From NCBI GenBank assembly GCA_963727535.1, contig CAVSGR010000006.1, positions 186,001 to 250,000 on the forward strand: DNA of 64,000 nt, in the 5' to 3' direction. This document shows positions 33,931-41,755 of the stretch, in pieces. A program made the position numbers and the translations under genes. A model generated the notes under the pieces. It was not told where the DNA came from. It was given only the letters and a program-made list of their open reading frames with translations, and ran no database searches. The stretch comes from RBG-16-34-14 sp963727535 (GTDB taxonomy: Bacteria; Bacteroidota; Ignavibacteria; Ignavibacteriales; Ignavibacteriaceae). Numbering within the stretch: position 1 is the stretch's first letter; every line of letters begins with the position of its first letter.

Positions 33931-35325
33931 CTATCTCTGATAATGATCAACAATAGCTTTTGCAAGCCCTTCAATAGTAAATTCATCCGGCATAATATCA
34001 ACGTTAACACGTCTTTCCTCGATTGACGATTTTGTCGTGGGACCTATTGCCGCAATAAGATAATCCTTGAAAAATTTAACAGGATCAGTAATCTTCATTA
34101 TCTGCAGAAAATTCTCAAAGGTAGAAGGACTTGTAAAAATAAAAAGATCCGGGCTCCGCGCATTTAAACGCTTAATGTTTTCATTAATGCTATCTCCCGA
34201 AGGAAGCGAAACATTGTAAACCGGAATAGATTTTATAACAGCTCCAAGTTCACGCAATCCCTGCGGCAAAACTTCACGACCGATAGCGGACCGAGGGATT
34301 AAAATTACTTTTCCTTTTAAATCATATTTTGAAAGTTCATCAACAACAGCTTCCCCGCTGAATTTCGAAGGAATTATATGAACCGGCAAGCCATATTTTC
34401 TGCAAATGCTCGCAGTCTTACTTCCAACCGCGACTATTTTTGTTTTGTTGTAATTGAATTCCGTTTTTAACTCCGCGCATCTTTTAGAAAACATTTTAAC
34501 AGAATGTGCCGAAGTAAATATTATAAAATCGATTTTGGTGTTTCCCGCAACAGCCTCATCAAATTGTTCCCAGCTTGTAGGCGGAACGATTTCAAGAGTC
34601 GGGAAAATTATTACGTCTGCGCCAAGTTCTCCAAAAACAGCAGAAGATTCTTTTGATTGATCGACCGTTCTGGTTATAACAATTGTTTTATTAATAAGAG
34701 GAAGCGCTTTGTTATTATCAAACCCCGAAAGCAAACCATGAAGTATAAAATCAAAAGTTTTTTCACGTTCTTTAATTATGCTTTCTTCATTAATGTGATT
34801 ATCAATTCCACGGTGTACAGCCCCATAAATGCTGCCCAGGATTACATTAATTGCGAAATCTTCATCAATTGTTCTGAATAAATTTTTTGCCTTGCCGAGC
34901 GTAACAATTTCCGTTAACAAATTTCGTAGTTTATTTTCTAATGATCGTAACTCTTCACAAATTCCATTATCAGAGTTAAGAGACTCTTTCCTGTAAATAA
35001 GAAAGAAACTCCGGTATTTCATCATAAACATGTAATAATGAACTACAAAGGACCGAAGAGCATCGATGGGATTTGTTTCGCTGCGGATTTTATTTGTTAA
35101 AGTATATGTGAGATTTTCAAGGCGAAGCTTTAATATTGAATAATAAAGTTCTTCCTTTGATTCGAAATAATTATAAACAGTTCCTTTTGCAATAGACGTA
35201 AGTTTCGCAACGTCATCCATCATTACTTCATGATAACTTTTTTGAGAGAAAAGTTCGGAAGCAGTTTCAATTATGCTTTCTCTCTTTAAGTTTTTTCTTT
35301 TCTCTCTTTTTTCTTTTACTGTCAT
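33931..35325 (-). CDS. hemD: TetR-family regulator fused to uroporphyrinogen-III synthase (TetR::HemD)
   Basis: This is one open frame of 464 codons. Residues about 12-62 are a TetR helix-turn-helix (IIETASELFSQKSYHEVMMDDVA, KGTVYNYFESKEELY). Residues 70-200 are an all-helical TetR ligand/dimer domain. Residues about 211-464 are a complete HemD (KTIVITRT, FGELGADVIIFPTLEIVPP, FIIFTSAHSV, IAAIGPTT). HemD cyclises hydroxymethylbilane to uroporphyrinogen III. It overlaps the hemC stop by 4 bases (ATGA) and precedes hemE. No internal start with a ribosome site was seen at the domain junction. The fusion suggests pathway-linked autoregulation; an artefactual fusion by an indel is possible but not needed. 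Confidence 0.9.
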   Translation of the reverse strand: MTVKEKREKRKNLKRESIIETASELFSQKSYHEVMMDDVAKLTSIAKGTVYNYFESKEELYYSILKLRLENLTYTLTNKIRSETNPIDALRSFVVHYYMFMMKYRSFFLIYRKESLNSDNGICEELRSLENKLRNLLTEIVTLGKAKNLFRTIDEDFAINVILGSIYGAVHRGIDNHINEESIIKEREKTFDFILHGLLSGFDNNKALPLINKTIVITRTVDQSKESSAVFGELGADVIIFPTLEIVPPTSWEQFDEAVAGNTKIDFIIFTSAHSVKMFSKRCAELKTEFNYNKTKIVAVGSKTASICRKYGLPVHIIPSKFSGEAVVDELSKYDLKGKVILIPRSAIGREVLPQGLRELGAVIKSIPVYNVSLPSGDSINENIKRLNARSPDLFIFTSPSTFENFLQIMKITDPVKFFKDYLIAAIGPTTKSSIEERRVNVDIMPDEFTIEGLAKAIVDHYQR

Positions 35326-36272
35326 TTCAATCCGTTAACTCTCGCAGTTTTGTAAATCTCATCGAGAATTTCTTTTGCTCCTGCTTTTATTAAATCTTTA
35401 GCCAACAGTTTTCCAATTTTTTCCGGTTGATCTTTTGTCCCCCGGACTTTTTTTCTGAAAGTTACAGAACCATCAAGTGAGCCAACAAGAGCGTCGAGAT
35501 ATAATCCATTTGGTTTTACTTGTGCGTAAGCGCCAATTGGAACCTGGCATCCGCCTTCAAGAGTTCTTAACAGGGAACGTTCTGCAAGTACTGCCTTATA
35601 AGTATTTTCGTCATGAAGGGTTTGCAATAAATCATTTACAAAAGTGTTTTCAATATGAGTTTCAATTCCAAGAGCGCCTTGTCCAACTGCCGGCAGAATT
35701 AAATTAGTATCAATAAATGAGGAGATATATTTTTTAAGATTTAATCTCTCAACACCTGCACGGGCAAGTATTACCGCATCCCAATCCGATTTTAAAAATT
35801 TTTCTATCCTGGATGGCACATTTCCTCTAAGTTCAACAACCTTAACATCCGGGCGTAAATGAAGAAGCTGGCATCTTCTTCTTAAAGAGCCGGTTGCTAC
35901 AATTGCATTTTCTTTTAGTTTATCTAAAGTGATTCCTTTTTTTCTGGCAATCAGAACATCCTCTACCGGATGTCTTTTTGAAACAGCCGCAAGCATTAAT
36001 TCTTTTGGCAATTGTGTCTGAAGGTCCTTTAAGCTGTGAACGGCGAGGTCAATTTTTCTATTAATAAGCTGTGTTTCAAGTTCCTTTGTAAATAAACTTT
36101 TGTCACCGATCTTGGAAAGGGCAACATCTAGGATTTTATCTCCCTTTGTTTTGATAATTCTTATTTCTATCGAAATACTTTTATCAACTTTCCCAAGCTC
36201 TCTCTTTACAAAGTTTGCCTGCCATAAAGCAAGCTGGCTTCCTCTAGATCCTATGATTATTTTTTTCTTCAT
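35322..36272 (-). CDS. hemC: Hydroxymethylbilane synthase (porphobilinogen deaminase)
   Basis: HemC polymerises four porphobilinogens onto a dipyrromethane cofactor. The 316 residues start IIIGSRGSQLALWQA and have AVHSLKDLQTQLP and ATGSLRRRCQLLHLRPD. The cofactor Cys is at 242 in TLEGGCQVPIGAY, the same number as in E. coli. It overlaps the tetR::hemD start by 4 bases and follows hemA by 19 bp, so the ccsA-hemA-hemC-hemD genes form one operon. Confidence 0.97.
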   Translation of the reverse strand: MKKKIIIGSRGSQLALWQANFVKRELGKVDKSISIEIRIIKTKGDKILDVALSKIGDKSLFTKELETQLINRKIDLAVHSLKDLQTQLPKELMLAAVSKRHPVEDVLIARKKGITLDKLKENAIVATGSLRRRCQLLHLRPDVKVVELRGNVPSRIEKFLKSDWDAVILARAGVERLNLKKYISSFIDTNLILPAVGQGALGIETHIENTFVNDLLQTLHDENTYKAVLAERSLLRTLEGGCQVPIGAYAQVKPNGLYLDALVGSLDGSVTFRKKVRGTKDQPEKIGKLLAKDLIKAGAKEILDEIYKTARVNGLK

Positions 36273-36291
36273 TCAGCCAGTCAATCAATCA

Positions 36292-37560
36292 TTATTTTTT
36301 TTTATCTATTCCGAACAACTCTCTGATTATACTTATTCTCATAGCCGATTCATCCGCACCTATACTTGTTTCATTATTCTTCTTTAGTTCAACAGTTGGA
36401 TTATGCAATATTTTGTTGACTATTCTTTTCGTTACTATTTCTAATTTTTCCCTGTCTTCTTTCGTGAATTTATTTACGTTTTTCTCTACCTCTTCTCGGC
36501 GGATAGTTTCAAAATGATCATGCAGAGTTTTAATTGTGGGCGCCGCTTCAAGAGAATCATACCAGGTCAGAAAATTTGTTATTTCCTCATCAATAATGTT
36601 TTTAACCTTTGGTATTTCTTTTTTTCTTTTTTCAAGATTTTGATCAACGATTATATTTAGAGAATCAAGATCGTGATAAAAAACATAATTAAGTTCTGAA
36701 CAGGAAGGATCAATGTCTCTCGGAACCGCAATGTCCATTAACACCAACGAAGCATTGTTTCTTTTCTTAATTGCAGATTCTATATCCTGCTTTGTTAAGA
36801 TTAAATTATCCGCACTGGTAGCACTTATGATTACATCATATTCGTGTAAATAATTTTTAAAATCTTTAAATGGAATAACTTTGCCGTTAAGCTTTTCTGC
36901 TAATTTTTCAGCTTTCTCGGTCGTCCTGTTTGTAATTCCGAGTTTGCCAATTCCCCTTTCCATTAAATGCTTGGCGGCTATTTCTCCTGTTTCCCCGGCA
37001 CCAATTACTAAAGCAGATTTTTTTCCAAGAGTTGAGAATATTTTTTCAATTAATTGAACAGCGGCGTAACTTACAGTAACTGCCCCTTCACTTATTTCAG
37101 TTTCTGAAATTGCTCGCTTACCAGCCTTTATAGCAGCGTCAAAGATTTTGCGTGTGAGAAACCCGGTAAACTGAGTTTCATCCGAGAGTCCAATCGATTC
37201 TTTTACCTGTTTAAAAATCTGGTTATCCCCGATTAGCATTGAGTCAATTCCCGCCGCTACGCTAAAGAGATGTTCTAAAGCATGCCGGGAAAAGAAGTGC
37301 TGAAAATATTCAGTGTTAAAAGTTTGCTTTGCTTTATATTGAAGAAGGAAGTTCTGAACTGTTTGTGAATTTATATTTTGATTGGCGGGCAATCCGTAAA
37401 TTTCTGTCCTGTTGCATGTTGATATAACCAAGCCTTCGGTTAAAAGTTTTCCTTTTATTTCATTAATGAAATTTCTTATTTCTTCTTCTTGTAGAAAAAG
37501 AGCTTCCCTTGCATCAACAGGAGCGGTATGATGATTTATGCAAACAGAAATTAAATTCAT
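36292..37560 (-). CDS. hemA: Glutamyl-tRNA reductase
   Basis: HemA reduces glutamyl-tRNA to glutamate-1-semialdehyde, the first and usually regulated C5 step. The 422 residues include the catalytic Cys49 in VISTCNRTEIYG and the nucleotide-binding fold ALVIGAGETGEIAAKHL with GITNRT. A C-terminal dimerisation helix is present. The start lies 1 base after the ccsA/hemX stop, indicating translational coupling. Confidence 0.97.
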   Translation of the reverse strand: MNLISVCINHHTAPVDAREALFLQEEEIRNFINEIKGKLLTEGLVISTCNRTEIYGLPANQNINSQTVQNFLLQYKAKQTFNTEYFQHFFSRHALEHLFSVAAGIDSMLIGDNQIFKQVKESIGLSDETQFTGFLTRKIFDAAIKAGKRAISETEISEGAVTVSYAAVQLIEKIFSTLGKKSALVIGAGETGEIAAKHLMERGIGKLGITNRTTEKAEKLAEKLNGKVIPFKDFKNYLHEYDVIISATSADNLILTKQDIESAIKKRNNASLVLMDIAVPRDIDPSCSELNYVFYHDLDSLNIIVDQNLEKRKKEIPKVKNIIDEEITNFLTWYDSLEAAPTIKTLHDHFETIRREEVEKNVNKFTKEDREKLEIVTKRIVNKILHNPTVELKKNNETSIGADESAMRISIIRELFGIDKKK

Positions 37561-37561
37561 T

Positions 37562-38386
37562 TTAATAAAAGGAATGAAAACTTTGTGCTACAAAATTGCT
37601 TAACATAGTTGACATAATTGCCAGGATAAATCCAACAATAGATAGTACAATTACTTTTTTACCTCGCCACTTTCCAAAAACTTTGCTGAGAATTCCAATT
37701 CCATAAAGCAGCCAGACTATTGCTGAGCTTATTAATTTTGGATCCGAATATGAAAAATCAGGAAACGCTTTTGGAAGCCAGATTACTCCGATTGTCATAG
37801 CGATTGAGAGCAAAATGAAACCAATAACAGCCGAATAGAAACTAAGCTTTTCAAGAACCTCGAGGCTGGGAAGTTTGTTAAAAATCAAACCGAAACGGTT
37901 GAGCTTGATATCTTTATAAAGCAGGAGATAAAGGAAACCATAAACAGCAGAGATTGTAATTCCGGAATATCCCAGTAAAGCAGTAAAAACGTGTGAGCCA
38001 AGAAGGTTGTTCCGTAGCACTTCTTTTACTTCAGTAAGATCTTCAATAAAAACAGAAGATATGATCTGGAAAATTATTGATAGAATAATTATGAATGGCC
38101 CGGTACCTCTTATGTCTGTGGCAAGCTCCAGGAGGAAGTAAGAAAAGCTGACGGAAAATGCAAGTATTGTAAAAATCTCAAAAACATTTGTAATGGGAGG
38201 ATGATTAAATTCTGCAGTTCGGGATAAGAGATAAATAAGATGAATTAATAAAGTTGTAAAAAGGCTTAACCTTGCAAACTCAAAGTGTCCTTTACCAGCT
38301 TTCATAAAATCGAACGAATAAGCACCAAAAGTGATTATGTAAAGAAAAGGGAGAAGATTGTTCAGAAAATCGATAAATGAAATCAT
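37562..38386 (-). CDS. CcsA/HemX-like cytochrome c assembly membrane protein
   Basis: This 274-residue inner-membrane protein has eight predicted helices with the layout of the CcsA/ResC/HemX family (FNHPPITNVFEIFTILAF, LLGSHVFTALLGYSGITISAVYGFLYLL). The exact tryptophan-rich WWD heme signature of CcsA is not evident, so the HemX subgroup, often linked to hemA and thought to modulate glutamyl-tRNA reductase, is likelier. It is first in the operon with hemA, directly behind the operator-bearing promoter. Confidence 0.8.
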   Translation of the reverse strand: MISFIDFLNNLLPFLYIITFGAYSFDFMKAGKGHFEFARLSLFTTLLIHLIYLLSRTAEFNHPPITNVFEIFTILAFSVSFSYFLLELATDIRGTGPFIIILSIIFQIISSVFIEDLTEVKEVLRNNLLGSHVFTALLGYSGITISAVYGFLYLLLYKDIKLNRFGLIFNKLPSLEVLEKLSFYSAVIGFILLSIAMTIGVIWLPKAFPDFSYSDPKLISSAIVWLLYGIGILSKVFGKWRGKKVIVLSIVGFILAIMSTMLSNFVAQSFHSFY

Positions 38387-38396
38387 ATAAAATTAT

Positions 38397-38456
38397 AATT
38401 TGACTGACAAGTCAAATTTAGTTATTTGTTCTTAATAAGTCAATGACTCGTCAGTC
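38397..38456 (-). promoter_or_regulatory. Promoter and inverted operator pair of the ccsA-hemA-hemC-tetR::hemD operon
   Basis: A 22-bp palindrome AATTTGACT-GACA-AGTCAAATT (38397-38418) contains GACTGACAAGTCA. An inverted near-copy TGACTCGTCAGTC is at 38444-38456, so both sites share GACTGACRAGTCA. On the minus strand TTGACT (38438-38443) and TAAATTTG (38413-38420) form a plausible promoter (TAnnTTTG is the Bacteroidota -7 form). The -10 lies inside operator 1, and operator 2 flanks the -35. TetR repressors bind such sites; the likely binder is the operon's own TetR::HemD. Confidence 0.6.
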
Positions 38457-38473
38457 GTAAATAGATATTTTTC

Positions 38474-39340
38474 TTAATTTCCAAGTATTATTGGTAAACC
38501 ATCTTTGCCGGAACCAATTATTACTACCTTAGAATTGCTGGAATTTGCAAGTTTTTCCGTAGCCTCAATGCCTTTCCATTTAAGAAGCTGCTCGCTGATT
38601 CCCTGGGATACAATTTTCTGGAAATCCGCAACGCCTTGCGCTTCAATTCTTTTCCGTTGCGCTTCCTGGGTTTCGCGTTGAAGAATAAACTGCATTCTCT
38701 GGCTTTCCTGTTCAGCTTTTAATTTTTCTTCGATGGCACTTGTAAGTCCCGGAGGAAGAGTAATCTGTCTTAAAGGTGCAGCTTCTAATGTTATGCCTCT
38801 CGGTCCGACAAGTTTTGATAAATCTGTCTCTATGCGCTTTGAAAGAACTTCTCTTTCTTCAGTATATAAAGCTTTTGCATCATAGCTTGCAGTAACTCCA
38901 CGAACAACTGATCTGAATTGGGGAATAAGTATTTTCTCTACATAATCTTCGCCTACGGTTTTGTAAATTTTATTAGCGTTTGCAAAACTTAAGCTATAAA
39001 GAAGACTTATTTCAAGTTCAACGCTCAAACCTTCCTGTGATGGAACATTCATAACTTCTTTTAATTCCTGCGTTCGTGCGTCAAACTTAATAACATTTGC
39101 CATAGGGTTAACAAGATTTACACCCGGGTATAAAGTATTGTCGCTTACATTACCAAAGAAATCTATTACACCAACATGACCTGCCGGTATAATTGTCCAG
39201 CATTGCAATATCGCAATGAACAACGCTACTATAAATCCTATCAAAGCCAAACTTGATTCCTGTTTGTTGAATCTTTTTTTAGCGTTTAAGTAAACCAGTA
39301 TTGCTACTACTGCAGCAACAAGAGCTATAATGAATAACAT
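38474..39340 (-). CDS. SPFH/prohibitin-family membrane protein
   Basis: This 288-residue protein has two N-terminal membrane segments and an SPFH domain (IPAGHVGVIDFFGNVSDNTLYPGVNL, DARTQELKEVMNVPSQEGLSV, FRSVVRGVTASYDAKALYTEERE). It then has a long coiled-coil rich in Glu/Gln/Arg (about 200-250). Prohibitin-like proteins form ring assemblies in the membrane and associate with FtsH-type proteases. It is monocistronic, upstream of and on the same strand as the heme operon. Confidence 0.88.
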   Translation of the reverse strand: MLFIIALVAAVVAILVYLNAKKRFNKQESSLALIGFIVALFIAILQCWTIIPAGHVGVIDFFGNVSDNTLYPGVNLVNPMANVIKFDARTQELKEVMNVPSQEGLSVELEISLLYSLSFANANKIYKTVGEDYVEKILIPQFRSVVRGVTASYDAKALYTEEREVLSKRIETDLSKLVGPRGITLEAAPLRQITLPPGLTSAIEEKLKAEQESQRMQFILQRETQEAQRKRIEAQGVADFQKIVSQGISEQLLKWKGIEATEKLANSSNSKVVIIGSGKDGLPIILGN

Positions 39341-39548
39341 AATTAATTCCTCTCTTAAAAAAATAAATACAATAACACTCTGTTTAATAAACTCACTATC
39401 TATTTAATTAATAAAGTAAATCTTCGAGGAATCTTTAATTGATGAGCGAAGTGCCCGGCAAGCGTGGTTTAGTAATTGGTCATTCAATTGTTTATTTTAT
39501 TTAATGACAACCGAATGATCCAAATAACATGTCATTATATAAGCGGAA

Positions 39549-40002
39549 TTACTTTTTATATTCTTTTAGAAATCCCTGGAACTCGATCAGGTGTGATTCT
39601 TCACTTCCAAGAAGCTGAATACAAATATCCTGGGTTACATAATCAACACCATCACACAGTTTAATTATTTTATTGTACTGTTTTATAGCGCCGGCTTCTG
39701 CATCAATAACACCTTCGATAACCGAAACAACGTCTGTTGTGTCTTCAAGAGTTTGCAGTCCTTTTTGACTAGGCACTGAATTTAAGTGAACCGGGAACAG
39801 TTCCGCCAAGTTCTTTGATTCTCTTCGCGAGTCTTTGTGCGTGAGTTATTTCTTCAGTAACATCTACAGCGAGAGATTTTTTTATTTCTTCTGCTCTTAC
39901 TCCATCGAGGTTTACTGAATTAGATATGTAGTTCATTACTGTTTCTATTTCCATCCAGTAACTTGCCGTAAGATTTTCGATTATTTGTTTTTTACCAGCC
40001 AT
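39549..40002 (-). CDS. Ferritin-like protein (apparent frameshift near 39771)
   Basis: Two overlapping frames join to one four-helix ferritin-like protein of about 150 residues. The first half runs MAGKKQIIENLTASYWMEIETVMNY to VTEEITHAQRLAKRIKELGG. Then a frame change at about 39771 (one extra base) resumes at SQKGLQTLEDTTD. Glu/His pairs typical of a di-iron site occur in EITHAQ and EESHLIEF. Iron storage or detoxification would suit a neighbour of heme genes. It lies 12 bp downstream of deoA. Confidence 0.75.
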
Positions 40003-40014
40003 TTTTATTCTCCC

Positions 40015-41319
40015 TTAGTTTATTATTTTTTTTATAAGATTTGGCGGATTAATTTTTTCATCAGATAATCCGACCAGTTTGTTAAATCTTTTTTCCACAT
40101 TGGTTATTTTATTTTTATTGTCGGAATATAATTCCGCTATAATTTCTCCTTTATTAATTTTATCTCCGATTTTGAAATTAAATTTTATTCCGGCTTTCGG
40201 GTCAATTTCGTCATCTAATTTTAATCTTCCTGCACCAAGTTCAACTGCCGCAATTCCAATTTCAAATGTGTTTACACTATTTAAAAAACCATCTTCTGTT
40301 GATTTGATAACTTTCTTAAACTTTGGTTTTTTGTATTTCTCGGGATTATAAAGATATTTTACTTCACCGTTTTGTGCTTTAGCAATTTCAATAAATTTTT
40401 CAAAAGCCCTACCGTTTTTTATTTGTTCTTTTGCAGACCGCTCTCCTTCTTCTACAGTTAAAGAACTTTCCCCGAGATATATCATAGTTCCGGCAAGCTT
40501 AATACATAAGTTATAAAGGTCGTTATCTTTTTCTCCTTTTAAGATTTCAATTGCTTCATAAACCTCGAACCAGTTGCCGATATAATTTCCCAAAGGTTGA
40601 TTCATATCTGTAATAAGCGCAATTACATTTTTGTCAAATGACTTTGCTGTAGAGACAAGAGATTTTGCAAGTTCTTCTGCGTCTTTTTCTTCTTTCATAA
40701 AAGCACCATTGCCGGTTTTTATATCCAGCACAAGGCCATCAATACCTTCAGCGAGTTTCTTACTCATTATGCTTGCGGTAATTAGTGGAATTGATTCAAC
40801 CGTTGCGGTTACATCTCTTAAAGAATAAATAAGTTTATCTGCGGGTGCAATGTCTTTTGTCTGTCCGATTAAAACAGCGCCGCATTTCTTTAATACTTTT
40901 TTGTATTCACTTATTGATAAGTTTGTTCTGAAACCGGGGATTGATTCGAGCTTATCGAGAGTTCCGCCGGTATGACCAAGTCCTCGTCCCGAAATCATCG
41001 GGACTTTTATTCCAGCCGCAGCAACTATTGGTGCAATTATTAAAGAAGTTTTGTCTCCAACTCCTCCGGTTGAGTGTTTATCAATCTTAACTCCGGGAAT
41101 TGAACTTAGGTTTAATACTTTACCACTGTGCAGCATTGCATTTGTGAGGTGAGAAGTTTCTTCTGAAGTCATTCCCATTAAATAAGTTGCCATAAGAAAG
41201 CACGAGAACTGATAATCAGGGATTTTATTTTTACAGTAACCGGAGATAAGAAAGTTTATTTCATCTTTTTCTAAAGCATTTCCATCACGTTTCTTTCGAA
41301 TAAGATCAACAACATTCAT
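40015..41319 (-). CDS. deoA: Thymidine/pyrimidine-nucleoside phosphorylase
   Basis: The enzyme cleaves thymidine or other pyrimidine nucleosides with phosphate in salvage. The 434 residues have KIDKHSTGGVGDKTSLI (phosphate/substrate loop), then SGRGLGHTGGTLDKLESIPGF, the family signature. A C-terminal swivelling domain follows (GAGRLKLDDEIDPKAGI). It shares the N-terminal fold with TrpD. Whether it is thymidine-specific or broad (Pdp) is not decidable by eye. It is upstream of the ferritin-like gene. Confidence 0.93.
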   Translation of the reverse strand: MNVVDLIRKKRDGNALEKDEINFLISGYCKNKIPDYQFSCFLMATYLMGMTSEETSHLTNAMLHSGKVLNLSSIPGVKIDKHSTGGVGDKTSLIIAPIVAAAGIKVPMISGRGLGHTGGTLDKLESIPGFRTNLSISEYKKVLKKCGAVLIGQTKDIAPADKLIYSLRDVTATVESIPLITASIMSKKLAEGIDGLVLDIKTGNGAFMKEEKDAEELAKSLVSTAKSFDKNVIALITDMNQPLGNYIGNWFEVYEAIEILKGEKDNDLYNLCIKLAGTMIYLGESSLTVEEGERSAKEQIKNGRAFEKFIEIAKAQNGEVKYLYNPEKYKKPKFKKVIKSTEDGFLNSVNTFEIGIAAVELGAGRLKLDDEIDPKAGIKFNFKIGDKINKGEIIAELYSDNKNKITNVEKRFNKLVGLSDEKINPPNLIKKIIN

Positions 41320-41755
41320 ACTTTAAATTTAAGCATTATTGTAATTAAATAAGGGTATTATAAAATAATCGCTTTTGAAAACCAACTTTGTTTTAGAGTC
41401 CATTTATAATTGATTGATTTTTTACACTTAATATCTTGTTAATAAAAATTTAACATTGTGTCCTATTGACTCTGAGATTTTTTTTTATTACAGTTATTCC
41501 TTAGAAAATGGAGTCTCTGATGAAAATCATGAGAAAATCCGGTTCACTCCCAAAATTAAATTTGTATTTTTATTATTTTGGGGGAAGGGGACCGTGGAAA
41601 AAGTAAAAAACTCTATTGGGAAAATTTATACCTTTTCTTATGTGCACGCTGTTTTTTTCCTACAAAATAATAATATACGTATTTCCAATAGACCCTATGG
41701 AACACTATTCCTTAAAGACTTTGAATTGAACTGGTATTTCATTTTGTTGAGGAAA

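Noticed and set aside
41456..41755. 100-residue N-terminal extension of the propeller protein from a GTG
   Set aside because: The segment is unlike secreted-protein starts and would place the signal peptide internally; TTG 41756 after GAGGAAA is better.
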